Part shown: positions 53,762 to 64,000 of the stretch, piece after piece
How the letters are laid out: each line of letters starts with the position of its first letter
Position numbering within the stretch: position 1 is the stretch's first letter
Assembly: GCF_000471905.2 (NCBI RefSeq)
Contig: NW_006497648.1
Coordinates: 963,615 to 1,027,614, forward strand
Reading direction: 5' to 3'
Length of the DNA: 64,000 nucleotides
From: Amborella trichopoda
Taxonomy: Eukaryota; Streptophyta; Magnoliopsida; Amborellales; Amborellaceae
Translations under genes and position numbers: made by a program
Notes under the pieces: model-generated
Database searches by the model: none
Told to the model about the DNA's origin: nothing
Seen by the model: only the letters and a program-made list of their open reading frames with translations

Positions 53762-55025
53762 GGAAAATTATGTAAATATCCGTTTTATTTTTGTTATTAT
53801 GAAAATACCTAATAGCTTATGTTATTACACACACTTATGTCTTTTAATTTCATAACAAATTTTTTTTTAAAAAGATTGTTTTACCCATTTTCAGTTTTTC
53901 AAAAACCGAAATACTGCTGATTTCAGTTTTTGAAAAACCAAACTTATAGAAACATGGCCAAAAGTTTAGAGAGAGAGAAACATGAACTCCTTCATGGAGT
54001 TTTAGAGAACAACATCAATGGCTTGGAGAAACACGAGAGGTATATTTCTCTCTACTGAAACAAATGGAGCAATCCTCCCAAATCTTGGAGCTTCTCCTTC
54101 TCCTCCTTCCATGGGCACTACAGAAAGAGTGGTTCTCACTGAATTTAGCATCTTTTTCAATTTTATGCTAGACTTGTGAAAAATATATAGAAAAAGAAAC
54201 TCGACATACTGCTACAAGAAAGCTATCTAATATTGTACCATCCCACTTAACTTCTTTTCCAGCTCTTTAACTACCTTGTGGAAAGCCTTCCTCAAGGTGT
54301 AAGGCACATAGACTGCAAAGTATTCCTTAAGAGCAGAACTGGGTCAGAGGCCATATATTTTGAAATTTTTACAAGATTTGAGTAGCGATTTAGAGCTTAA
54401 GATCATTTGCAGAATCCTTCTCAAGATTTGATTTGAGATTTTGAGGCTCAAAAAAGAAATGTAGAGCTAGCTGCTCTTAGCTTTAGAAACAAGAAGGAGT
54501 GATATTGTTAATGAAGCATGAAGGAGACAGCAATATGCAGAGAGCAAAAGTTATCTATGATTGTTCCCGCTATTGAAAACATAATTTTCGCTCAAAAGCT
54601 ATCTGAGATTTTTCCGACTATTGAAAACACAGGTTCCGCTTAGGTTAATCAATTTCGGTATTTCAAAAACTGAATTCACTCTCATTTCGGTTTTTGAAAA
54701 ACGAAATTGGGCATAAATAAATTGGGTTTTTGAAAACCATAATTTTTTAAATTTTCAGTTTTTGAAAAACTGAAATTTTTAAATTTTAAGTTTTTGAAAA
54801 ACCAATTTTTTTAAAAAAATTTGGTTTTTCAAAATCCAAAAATGGGTAGCTTCAATTTTTTTATTTTTATTTATTTATTTAAAAAAAAAGGGTAGTTTCA
54901 TTTCTTTTCTTTTTTAAAAAAAAAATTATTATGAAGTTAAAAAAACAAACATATTTGTAATAACATAAGCTACTAGGTATTTTCATAGTAACAAAAAAAT
55001 AAAATGGATATTTATGTAGTTTTCC
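53762..55025. mobile_element. 1.26-kb element with about 120-bp inverted termini
   Basis: Left arm GGAAAATTATGTAAATATCC, then TTATGAAAATACCTAATAGC. Right arm has the inverted order, GCTACTAGGTATTTTCATAG ending GGATATTTATGTAGTTTTCC. The GGAAAATTAT start is shared with the 596-bp foldback nearby, so the two may be related. The interior has repeats of GGTTTTTGAAAAACC-type near-palindromes (53895-53945, 54645-54840) and stretches that read like protein on the minus strand (54010-54170 and 54230-54340). No transposase was recognised. Confidence 0.65.
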
Positions 55026-55384
55026 CTTTCTTTTATTGTACTCCGGACAAACATGTTTTGTTTTCCATTTCCCTTGAAGGCCATACAACCTAAACCTTTT
55101 TAAGAGTCATGATTTTGCCTATCAATAAACTTGGTTGTAACAAATCTAAAGGAACAAAGATAAATTTTCATAAACTTAAACGCTATTAAATGCTTGCGAT
55201 TTTAGGAGAAAAACCTCACTTGTTTCTAGATAACCAAATTCATCCTATGTAGCTCTTATTACTTGTGTTGCTCCATAAACAAAATCAATGTACCTCTCAT
55301 TTCATAAATACAAGATGCTCCTATTTTTCTTCTACTTTATTAATTAATGTGATATTTATGCTTCATAGGACTAATGGGAAAGCT

Positions 55385-55730
55385 TTCAATCTCCCCCCAA
55401 TCCAACCATCAAGTTTTAGTTCAAGTGAGCCACTGACTGTTTGATCTAGATCCGATGCTTCAAAATATTTGATTTTTATTTTTATTTTTTTTACAAATTA
55501 TATAAATATAAAATTTGGTAGGTGCCATCATCTCAATGGGGCATACCTAAAAAATATATAAACAAAATTCTCTATAATACGCTTGAAACTTCCAGAGGTA
55601 TTTTGGTTATTTTGTTTTATTAGAAAATTCTTTTTATATTTTTTCGGATGTAAGTTTAAGAGGAGTAGATGCCCAAAATTTGGTGTCAGAATATTTTGTA
55701 GAAAAATTAAAAATAAAACAGTGTAGAGGT
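55385..55730 (-). mobile_element. MITE family E, copy 3
   Basis: Reverse order of the E blocks: CCCCCAATCCAACCATCAAG, AGTGAGCCACTGACTG, GATCTAGATCCGATGCTTCA, AAATTTGGTAGGTGCCATCA, TCTCAATGGGGCATACC and GAGGTATTTTGGTTATTTTG. Non-coding. Confidence 0.63.
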
Positions 55731-55859
55731 AGGACATTATGATTAGATACATCTCAGTCATCCATTCAGATTCGACAGCTACATAAAGGAGGTATATCAC
55801 TTAAAAATAATTGGGAAGTATAAAAAGCATTTCCAAGACTAATTACATTCCCTTCAAAC

Positions 55860-56995
55860 CATGTTATCAAGACAGGCCAGGCTAGGACATGTTGATTGAA
55901 CCATTAACTGGTCAACTATTAATTGAACCTCCAGCCGGTTCCTTGGCTCGTCCCTTTTGGTCATCAAACCAAAAATATATTTCGAACCGGCAATTGACCC
56001 ATGTGATCGGCCAATTTTGCCAATTCATTACCCCTTTTTTGGCCCACAATTTAGGCTTTTCAGCCTAATTTTGGTTGGATTTTCAAGCATTTTTTTCTTC
56101 TTTGTTTTCACTTTTTACCGTTGTTTTCACTACCCACCGACTATAATATAATATAATATGATTCCTATGTCTTTTCTAAAAAAATATTAACATTTTTTTT
56201 ATAATATGATTCCTATGTCTTTTCTAAAAAAATATTAACATTTTTTTTTTGAATGATAACGTACGACTTATCATTAATTAAAATGTAAAATACAAGATAT
56301 TTGAACGAAGACATAAGATTAGAACATTTTTAACATTCATTGAAACTTTGTCTCATTGCTCCCTCTAACATCTTTTATAACCCAATATTTTGATATTTTC
56401 TGGAGTTTTAGCTAAGTTCCCAAATTTAGAAACCAAATTGTGGCCCTTGGGAAGCCCTTCTATGTAATTTCCTTGTGCAATATATTCTTTTTTCTTAAAT
56501 TTTGCTAGCACAATTTGCCAAATTTTTTTCCTCTTTTTATTTTCATCTGGCTGTTCCTGAGACACATATTGAGTCATAATTTGCCTAATTTTTCCCTCTT
56601 TCTATAGAAGTCATAATCCACTAATTTTGGGCTATAAAATCATGATATTTGTCAAATTACTAATTGTAATCCATTACTTTTGGCCTAAAAACCATGTTCA
56701 CCAAATTAGAAAATCCAAACCTAATTTCTCTCTTTTTTTTCTCTATTTTAAAATTTGTGATTTGTTTCCCTTTTTTTTATAATTTTTTAATAATTCTCAA
56801 ATTTTTGTATAGGTCTTTTTTGCAAAAATGATCTGTCCGGTTTTAATTGGGCATGCTCCTTCACCAATTTAATGCTCTATTCAGTCTTCATAACATTGCT
56901 TCAAAGTTACCTGGACCTCGTTTACAATTGATATAGGTTAAGGATTCTCCATATGTTTAATGGTTTGTAGAGGTCTGACATTGGACCATCTAATA
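55860..56995. other. Anonymous DNA with one 48-bp tandem duplication
   Basis: 56153-56250 is a two-unit 48-bp duplication (ATAATATGATTCCTATGTCT, then TTTCTAAAAAAATATTAACA). The patch at 55880-55980 has GAACC/GGTTCC words like 27.3 and 35.2 kb. No gene supported. Confidence 0.4.
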
Positions 56996-56999
56996 TAGG

Positions 57000-57265
57000 A
57001 CCCGGTTTTTATGAGGCCAAGTCCGCATTTGTAGAAATGCGGACCTATTAATAAATCTATTTATGAGATGGATTTTTAGAAATAATTTTTAAGGACATGT
57101 AATCTCTAACAAGGAGATCATGAGTATGAAAAAATAAGTAAGTTTTAAAAAACTAGGAATAATTTGGACCGTTAGTTTCTGTTATTTTGAAATGGAACAC
57201 CTACTTGCATCCATATTTAAATGGATGCTTTACACTTTTTGGACTGCATATGTAGTCATGCGTGT
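57000..57265 (+). mobile_element. MITE family C, copy 5, with a perfect hairpin
   Basis: Usual C order (TTTATGAGATGGATTTTTAG, ACATGTAATCTCTAACAAGG, AGATCATGAGTATGAAAAAA, GGAACACCTACTTGCATCCA). Near its left end GTCCGCATTT-GTAG-AAATGCGGAC (57022-57045) has perfect 10-bp arms. Other C copies have only a weak version (GTCCAT-GTAGA-AATGAG). Confidence 0.66.
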
Positions 57266-57276
57266 TCGGTTTATGT

Positions 57277-59210
57277 GGCCTTTAAAGGCCTTATGAGTGT
57301 TTAATGAAAAATATTTATTATAGTGGAACATAAATTTAATGTGAGTATGGTCCCTCGAGGACCATACTAAGCAAATGATATTTGTTAATACCGGACTGTG
57401 CTTGACGATCTAAGCCAGTTGGATGGAAAACCCAAGGTACCTGGCATAAAATATAAATCGAGAAGGGTTTTTGGGTTTGCCCTTGATGAGGTCTGAACTT
57501 ATGCCTAGATGAGTGAGCTGAGGGACTGTGTGACCCTTGTGTGTGATAGTAAGCCTACAAAGACGGGGGCTAAAACCTCATCCATGATGCATCACATGAC
57601 ATACATATAGATGATCGTTCGAGAAAGCAAGATATCCACTTTTGGGTGAAGCGTATGCATGTGCAAGATATACCCCTATGCGCCATCGAGTTGTGGTCGC
57701 ATCAAGTCGTGGTGATCTTGACTTGTCTCAAGGGGAAGACCTATAATCTACAGATTGCGATTGCGACTCCTTGGCTCATCGACCAGACTTTAGTGACCCT
57801 CTAATAAGTCCCTGCTTGGCCTGTAGATCATGGGAAATACTGGGTCGGTTCGATAAAGCAAGTGTGGTCTGTAGTCCACAGTTGAAGGTGGAGTACCTCG
57901 TGATCGTTGATAGAATTCCTGAACCATATGGATCCACTTCATATCATATTAATTTAATTGTGTTTATTTTATTATAGAAATTATTTTAGATTTATTATAT
58001 GAATTTTTATGAATCTTTCAATATTTTATTTATGATTTTTGGAATTATAAATATGAAGTTATTGATTTTACAAATTATATAAAATTCAAATAATGTTTAA
58101 ATAAAATTTTAAAATATTTATAAAATTTTCATGGAGGCCCATAGTGTACATGGGCTCACCATGGGGCAAATGGGTGGGGGCCCACATATGCCACATATAG
58201 GTGGCACGCCCCGCCCATTGCTCCCTTTGTTATTACTTTGATATCAAGTTTTGTAATTTTTGGAAAGTCCATCTTATAAGCATATGGTCAAATATTGTTT
58301 GGGAAATATTGACCATATATTATCTTGATTATTGAAAGAATATCTTGACTTGATATTATTGAAATATTCTTATGGAAAATATGAGATGGATTATACAATT
58401 TTATAAAATGCATGATATTTTAATAGATTTTAACTTATTTAAATATATTGATGGGAAAAATGGTTAAAAAAAAGGGGGATAATGGTTCATGTACCTTTCA
58501 TAATGTTGATGGGCCATCTATGGAATCGATGGCTCCGATCTCTCACCCCACAAGTCACATTGATCAACGATCTATATTTAATCTCAAGAAAGAGGCAAAC
58601 TACGGGAAACCCTAGAGCTAAATTTCACTATAAATAGGGATGCTCTATCTCCATCTCTACACACCTCTCTCTCTCTTCCTTAACCTCTCTCTCTCCCATA
58701 AACTCTTTCTTTCTTTCCTAGGGGCCACGTCCCTCTCTCTTTACTCTCTCTCTCTCCTAAAAAGACCCTAAGGGGCACGCCCCAACATAGAGAGTCTCTC
58801 TCTTTCTCATGATATAATCTAAGGGTCGGGAAAATTAGAGTTTGAGCCTAATTATTTTGGAGTTCGGGTTTTGTAGAGATTTAAAGGTGGTCGGTTCGAG
58901 ATTGAAGCTAGAAAGCTGATCCTGCGCCATTGGCTGTGGTGACTCGGTGTGAGGTGTAAAAAGCCCGATTGAGGTAATTTCCGACATCTTTTTTTTTTTT
59001 TTGTTCTTTTATTGTATTCTCAAGCACAGTATTAGGTTGTATGAATGGCATCAAGTAGTTGAGATTTATTTTATTGATGTGTTATTTACTTTTGGAATTT
59101 CTATTGTTTGTAATAAGACAATCTGTGAGTGATCTTGTTGCCAAAATTATAAGGGGTGATTATTATTAAAAAAAATAATTGTATTTCCTCGGCAAAAGAT
59201 CACATAGGTC
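57277..59210 (+). repeat. Probable 5' LTR/leader of a copia element
   Basis: Non-coding DNA immediately upstream of copia gag. It holds the palindromes GGCCTTTAAAGGCC (57277-57290) and AGTATGGTCC-CTCGA-GGACCATACT (57344-57368), a TATA-like CACTATAAATAGGG at about 58628-58641, then a CT-rich transcribed-leader-like stretch. TTTCATCAGAGCTACTTT at about 59215-59232 looks like a decayed initiator-tRNA primer site, so the LTR should end just before it. No second LTR exists in the window, so the boundaries are inferred. Confidence 0.4.
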
Positions 59211-60295
59211 TTTCTTTCATCAGAGCTACTTTTACTTGATTGCCATTATGAGTCTTTTCTTATTCTTGCTTGAGAATAGAAATATAATGGTTGCTCATAC
59301 ATTCATCTCTAAGATCCTGAATACCGAAAGGTTTGATGGGACCAATTTTGCTTCGCGGAAAAAAAAAATCAAATTTGTGCTCTATGAAGAAAACTTGCAT
59401 GAGGTACTCTTTGAGGACCGACCTTGTCGTCCAACTGACGACTCATCTCAAATAATTAAATATGCGTACGGCAATTGGAAGAAGAGGAACTTGAGATGCA
59501 AGCACATTCTTTTATGTGCCATGACTGACTCGTATGCTTCTGAGTACGAGTCAATCTATACAGCAAGTGAGATTTTTGATGAACTTGAAAGAGAATATGC
59601 TGAACCCTCTCTCATGAAGCATACTATGGCTATGACAAAGTACAATGATTTAAAAATAGTAGAAGGTACCAAGTTTACAGATTATGTGCACGTGATTCGT
59701 GGGCTAGTCAGAGATTTGGAAGATACAGACATGAAGCCCAATGAATCTATGTAAGTGATTCATTTAATGGATATCTTCCTAATTCATGGGAGACTTCATA
59801 TCTTCCATCTCTACTAAAAGAAAGATACCAAAATTGGAGGAACTCATCATGACTATCAAATCTGAAAAAGAAAGGAGGAGTTCAAAGCAAACCTCAAGGG
59901 ATGCTATGCATATGGTAAAATCTCAACCATCTTTTAAATTTAAGAAAGGAAAATAAAGAAATACTTATGAGAAAAAAAGATATTTCAAAAAAAGAGATTT
60001 TGGAAATAAAGGAGCAAGGAGAGAGACTCGAACTTGTTTTATTTGTAAGAGGGTGGGCCACATAGCCAATAGCTGTCGGTTCAACAAATCTGGTGGAACT
60101 AACAATGAATTGGTATGTGTGGTTTTCGAGTCCATGCTAACTGACCCCAAAGGAGCTTTTTGGTGTCTTGACTCGGGGGCTACGGCCCATGTCACAAACA
60201 CCAAAGAAGGTTACCGTTCTTTCACTTCTAAGGGGCCAGGACAGCAGTATATTTATATGGGGAGAAGCTGTATTAACGACATGTTACATTATTAG
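59211..60295 (+). pseudogene. Ty1/copia gag-protease remnant
   Basis: gag frame with likely start at 59288 (MVAHTFISKILNTERFDGTN); ILCAMTDSYASEYESIYTAS and FDELEREYAEPSLMKHTMAM follow, typical of copia gag. It stops at 59755. After a frame change, a CX2CX4HX4C knuckle CFICKRVGHIANSC lies at 60035-60076. The same frame continues to the protease active site WCLDSGATAHVTNTKEGY at about 60161-60215. Sequence then ends near 60295 at the LINE junction; integrase, RT and RNase H are absent. In the gag the expected W of the NF..W motif reads R-K. Confidence 0.85.
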
Positions 60296-60299
60296 AGAA

Positions 60300-61257
60300 A
60301 ATGAAGGAAGGTAAAGAGGCACCACCCTAAACAAAGCATCAGCCACATAGGTTCGTTCACGATATACATGAGAAAAAGAAACCGATATGGAAGACACCAA
60401 ATCCATAATCAGCATCAGCCACATAGGTTCGTTCACGATATACATGAGAAAAAGAAACCGACATGGAAGACACCAAATCCATAATCTGCAACCATAAAGC
60501 CCGCAATTCCAATTAGACACGATGTTCCTTGTTACACCACCTAATTGCATTAAAAGAGTCCCTTCAATTCAGCAGTTGTTACCATAATTCCTATCAATGA
60601 AAATCTTTAACCCATTAAGTAGTGCACTAAGTTCAACATAGTTAGCAGTTGCACAACCTATCAGACCAACATAGTTAGCAGTTGCAGGATGTTTCCAAAA
60701 CAGTCACGCAAGACTCCACCTACTCCTGCTAAACCAGGGTTACCAAAGGAGCTACCATCGAAGTTGAGTTTCATGTTACCAATAGGAGGCGCACGCTAGA
60801 CATATCTTGGTCTACTTCTAACACAGCCAAAACCACAAAGATTATGTAGGTTAGCTATAACATCTACCTTAGAAATACCCCCTCTCTCTTTCAGCACTGA
60901 TAGCTACGACCAGATTGATAGCTTAATAGAATGAAGTAGCATGTCAAAAGTCCTGTCAAAAGTCCTTCTATTTCTTTCTTTCCATACCTCCCAAAATATG
61001 ACGCCTTTAGCTATCCTCCAAATAATCTTACTCGATTTAGGCAGATGAGGACGTGTAAATTGAGAACCTATCCCCTCCACAGATTGGGGAATGACCAAAT
61101 TAATACCAAAAACATCAACTAGCCAAGACCACAATCTCGCCATAAAGAGATAATGAATAAACAAATGGGCACCAATTTCACCATCAGCTTTACATAATAA
61201 CCACCCCTTTGGCCGAACTTTTTCCCTTTTTATCAAGTTATCAATGGTCCAAACCAA
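60300..61257 (-). pseudogene. LINE ORF2 3' end: zinc-binding and RNase H regions
   Basis: Minus strand from 61257: TIDNLIKREKVRPKGWLLCK, then GAHLFIHYLFMARLWSWLVD, the reverse-transcriptase-associated zinc-binding domain. Cysteines expected before LLC and in HLF..C are replaced, so metal binding is lost. Further on (plus coordinates about 60660-60775), KLNFDGSSFGNPGLAGVGGV and LRDCFGNILQ are the start of a LINE-type RNase H domain with its first Asp kept. Later parts are broken by stops and by the duplication at 60335-60486. The catalytic RT part is absent. It joins the copia remnant at about 60295. Confidence 0.82.
60335..60486. repeat. 76-bp tandem duplication inside the LINE tail
   Basis: Two 76-bp units starting AGCATCAGCCACATAGG at 60335 and 60411, differing by one visible base (GATATGG against GACATGG). 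It arose after the LINE inserted. Confidence 0.88.
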
Positions 61258-62860
61258 TTACCATCCTTCATTCGATTGATGACATTGATTTGCACCTAAT
61301 TTTCACTAAAGAAGTTAAGAAGATGCACTATATGAACATGAAATAAACACGTAACTTACCATCTACTTATGATGAAATCTGTTCTTTTGAATAGCTTCAT
61401 GTGAACGATGAAAACCTTGATGCATTTGAGACATAGGATGCGTTAGGAGATAAACTATCCATATTGCATGAAATGAATAATATGCCCTTATAAAGAAAAG
61501 CCGAAGCGGTGCGGATTTTTCTTGTTGTGTGAATCAAACTACTTCCATCTCCAGTGTCCATGATCTTGATTCAATGGTTGCGATTTGGTCTTTCTAAAAA
61601 AACCTGTAAACCCGCTTCAGGGATCATTTCTCTTTTACCCTTTTTTTTTCCTTTTTGTCTATTTTTTTTGGGAGCAAGTTAGCTTGATTTGTTTCAATTC
61701 TGCGACCTCTCTTGGGAAATGGCTATAAAAAGTTCAGACCAAAATTATTTTTTCTAATTCCAAATATAAAGAATTAGAAAATTATTTCCCTTATTTTGCA
61801 TGGGACGCGATGCATATTTTATATTATATGGTTATTTAATAATTGTGATTTTTCTTCATAAAAAAGGGGGAGATGGCAGGACACTGGTCCAACCACTTCA
61901 ATTAATTAGTGTTGCGCTTAAAATATCAAATTTAGCTCTCACATTGTTACTATCAGACTTTGACTACCCGATCGGTGTGCTGAGTAGTCGGGCCGAGTAC
62001 TCAGGCTCGGCACCCTGGCAAGCGGGAGTTAGGGTGTCCTACTCTGGGATATTTAAAAAATTCAACAAAATCCAAAAAATAAAAATTTATTTGTGATATG
62101 TTTTTCTTTTCATGTTTACCACCTTTTAACCTAAAATTTGAAGGGTTTTGCTTAATCTTACTTTAAACATAATTTTTATTTTTTATTTTTTATTTCTATA
62201 ATTTTTTAACCTCTTTTTATGCTACAATACTCAGCGCTACTCGGCTCAAGTGAACCTTTCTAACACTAGTTATTATAGACTAACTAACTATATTCTAGCT
62301 ACTTGTTCTTGTTATTATATACTAACATATACCTCTCCAGTAATTTGGGGATTTGACCATCTTATAGTTTTTTTTTTCATTTTTCTTAAGAAAAAAAAGA
62401 AAGAAAGGGAAACTGCTGATGAATAGAAGGATGGCATAGTGATTTTCTCTAACATTTTCATGTGGATTATAATGTCCTGTCCAAATGTTTAAGGAAAGGG
62501 CCTATATGAAAATCTAAAGATCTCATCTCATGTACTAGTAAAGGAGTTGGGGTTGTGGTGGTAGCATCACACCCAATTATCGCATTGTGGTATCCATTTT
62601 GACACCCCCAATTTAACACCTTCAAAATGTAACTCCCTTGAACTATTGAAAAAACAGGTACACGTCCGTCTTCCTCCACTGAATTACCCAAAAAAAAAAA
62701 AAAACAACATACTATCTCCCACTCTAGTTTGCTTACACTCTCTCAATCAAATACTTAATTGGGAGGACTTTTTTCAATATAAAAATTTGGGAATCACTAA
62801 AGAATCAATAAATGATTATTCTCAAAAGAAAAAAATTAAAAAATTTGAGTTTTCTATCAC
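61258..62860. other. Anonymous intergenic DNA
   Basis: 61264-61480 has protein-like phrases in changing frames on the plus strand (VKKMHYMNMK, DENLDAFET, GDKLSILHEMNN) that might be retroelement debris, but no domain is identifiable. 61955-62250 has CTCGG/GAGTACTC words similar to 40505-40790 (both followed by ATTTAAAAAA and ATTTATTTGT). No gene supported. Confidence 0.3.
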
Positions 62861-62861
62861 T

Positions 62862-62985
62862 TAGATCGCACCATCTAAAGATTGCTTTATTCAATCTCAA
62901 TACATTATTTTTTTTAAAGTACATAGATCGCACCATCTAAAGATTGCTTTATTCAATCTCAATACATTATTTTTTTTAAAGTACA
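62862..62985. repeat. Perfect 62-bp tandem duplication
   Basis: Two identical 62-bp units starting TAGATCGCACCATCTAAAG at 62862 and 62924. I see no mismatch, so it is very recent or a sequencing/assembly duplicate. Confidence 0.9.
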
Positions 62986-63239
62986 TAGAGGGTGCATTTA
63001 GAAAAAAATAAAAAAAATATTGAGGTTAACGCATGGGTTAAAGAGGTTCACTCCCCAAAACTTGGTGGGGTTTTACCCGAGGGAGTAAATGGACGATATA
63101 CTCATCCGTGTCACCCGCCATATGCAAACACCATCTGCCCACTCAAAATTCAATAAACAAAATTTCTTTATAAACTTGGGACAAGAAATTATTCTATGCC
63201 ACTGTAAATCTATCCCCACCATTGGAAAGTGGCGTTGCT

Positions 63240-63360
63240 TTTGTGATAGTCTAATCCAATGGTTTAAAAAACGGATCGGTGATCGGGATCGGGCTCCCAA
63301 AAAACCGATCCGGATCGGCAAATCGGCGATCCGGATCGGGAATCGGGTGAATCGGTCAGA
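63240..63360. repeat. GATCGG-rich patch
   Basis: GGATCGG, GATCCGG and ATCGGG words repeated for about 110 bp, starting near GGTTTAAAAAACGGATCGG. Probably one arm of another word-repeat MITE like those at 28.1 and 16.3 kb. Confidence 0.4.
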
Positions 63361-63714
63361 ATAAAGCTTCAAAAAAATCCGAAAAAATTATTAAAATTCA
63401 TTATAAATATTATTTTTTAGGAATTCAATAAGAAATGAGGGTACTCCATTAAGAATTTTCATGTTTTTGAATGAATATACGAATATTGATATGTTCTTTC
63501 CCTGCATGAACCGCCATTCATAATTTAGCTTACATCACATAAAATGATAAACATAGAATTATCACGGAATAAGTATATCAACATACATGGACTACAATAA
63601 AGAATAAAATTAGTAACATACGATCTAAAAATAAAATGATAGACGACGTTGTTGTTCTTCTTGGTCACGCTGGTGCCATTGATTAAATTCGTTTGACAAT
63701 TCATTGATTCGATC

Positions 63715-64000
63715 TAAAAACGAATCATTCGATCATGGAAAAAAAAAAAAAAAATTACAGCAAACTCAAACAATAAAAATTAAAAATTGGGTTTAATACA
63801 TCATGATAATCAAAACTTTATCACGATTTTCACATCTTTTCGGAAAATCATCATTTTTCAAAAAATTCGATCATGGATAAAAAGAAATAAAAAAAAAAAG
63901 TACAGCAAATTTTCAAAAAATTCGATCATGGATTATAAAAAAAAATTCGATCATGGATTAAAAAAAAAAATTTAACAAAGTTTCAAAAAGTTCGATCATG
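63715..64000. repeat. TTCGATCATGGA repeats at the window edge
   Basis: ATTCGATCATGG(A) recurs at about 63727, 63868, 63923, 63947 and 63990 with A-rich spacers of variable length (CAAAAAATTCGATCATGG). The array runs off the window. Confidence 0.65.

Noticed and set aside
1-64000. tRNA and rRNA genes
   Set aside because: Looked for the GGTTCGA-type T-arm with matching acceptor stems and for rRNA core sequences; none found by eye. The tRNA-like text at 17867 is a retroelement primer site.

Overview
This window is nuclear DNA from a flowering plant. The evidence is GT-AG introns, a gene of the plant-specific FANTASTIC FOUR family, a bHLH gene body of the ICE1/bHLH93 kind, and Ty3/gypsy, Ty1/copia, L1-type LINE and Helitron elements. 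The background is AT-rich. I cannot name the species. A 399-base run of N (24603-25001) is an assembly gap.

Only one gene looks intact: a single-exon FANTASTIC FOUR-like gene at 42291-43421 (+, 376 residues), in a GC-rich island behind a CT-rich leader. A second gene is recognisable but dead. It is a four-exon bHLH transcription factor at about 1867-6555 (+), with introns and splice sites in place, two in-frame stops in its coding exons, another stop just upstream, and a one-base deletion inside a 42-bp coding minisatellite.

Layout: 0-7 kb, bHLH pseudogene with a LINE scrap in intron 1 and a palindrome-ended MITE in intron 2. 7-9 kb, MITEs. 9002-13714, a non-autonomous Helitron on the minus strand with clear TC/CTAG ends and A/T flanks. 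14-17 kb, anonymous DNA, a GGGTC-rich element and a TCTCTAAA minisatellite. 17287-23103, a degenerate Ty3/gypsy retrotransposon with two LTRs and a GTTTC target duplication, splitting that minisatellite. 23.2-24.1 kb, LINE reverse transcriptase remnant. 24.3-34 kb, MITEs, the gap, a hairpin minisatellite (29.1 kb) and short perfect palindromes. 34.1-35.1 kb, an orphan promoter-like island. 35-41 kb, MITEs. 42-43.4 kb, the FAF-like gene. 44-57 kb, MITEs, a 596-bp foldback and a 1.26-kb long-TIR element. 57-61.3 kb, a truncated copia element abutting a minus-strand LINE tail. 61-64 kb, anonymous repeats.

The most unusual signals are structural. One is a MITE superfamily (13 or more copies or pieces) whose termini carry a short palindrome that differs in sequence between copies, and between the two ends of one copy, yet stays self-complementary in the best-preserved copies. 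The other is a roughly 32-bp tandem array at 29104-29302 whose units have a conserved loop and covarying stems. Both fit hairpin formation and need comparison with other copies in the genome. The genes do not form a pathway; this is a gene-poor, repeat-rich interval around one developmental gene.
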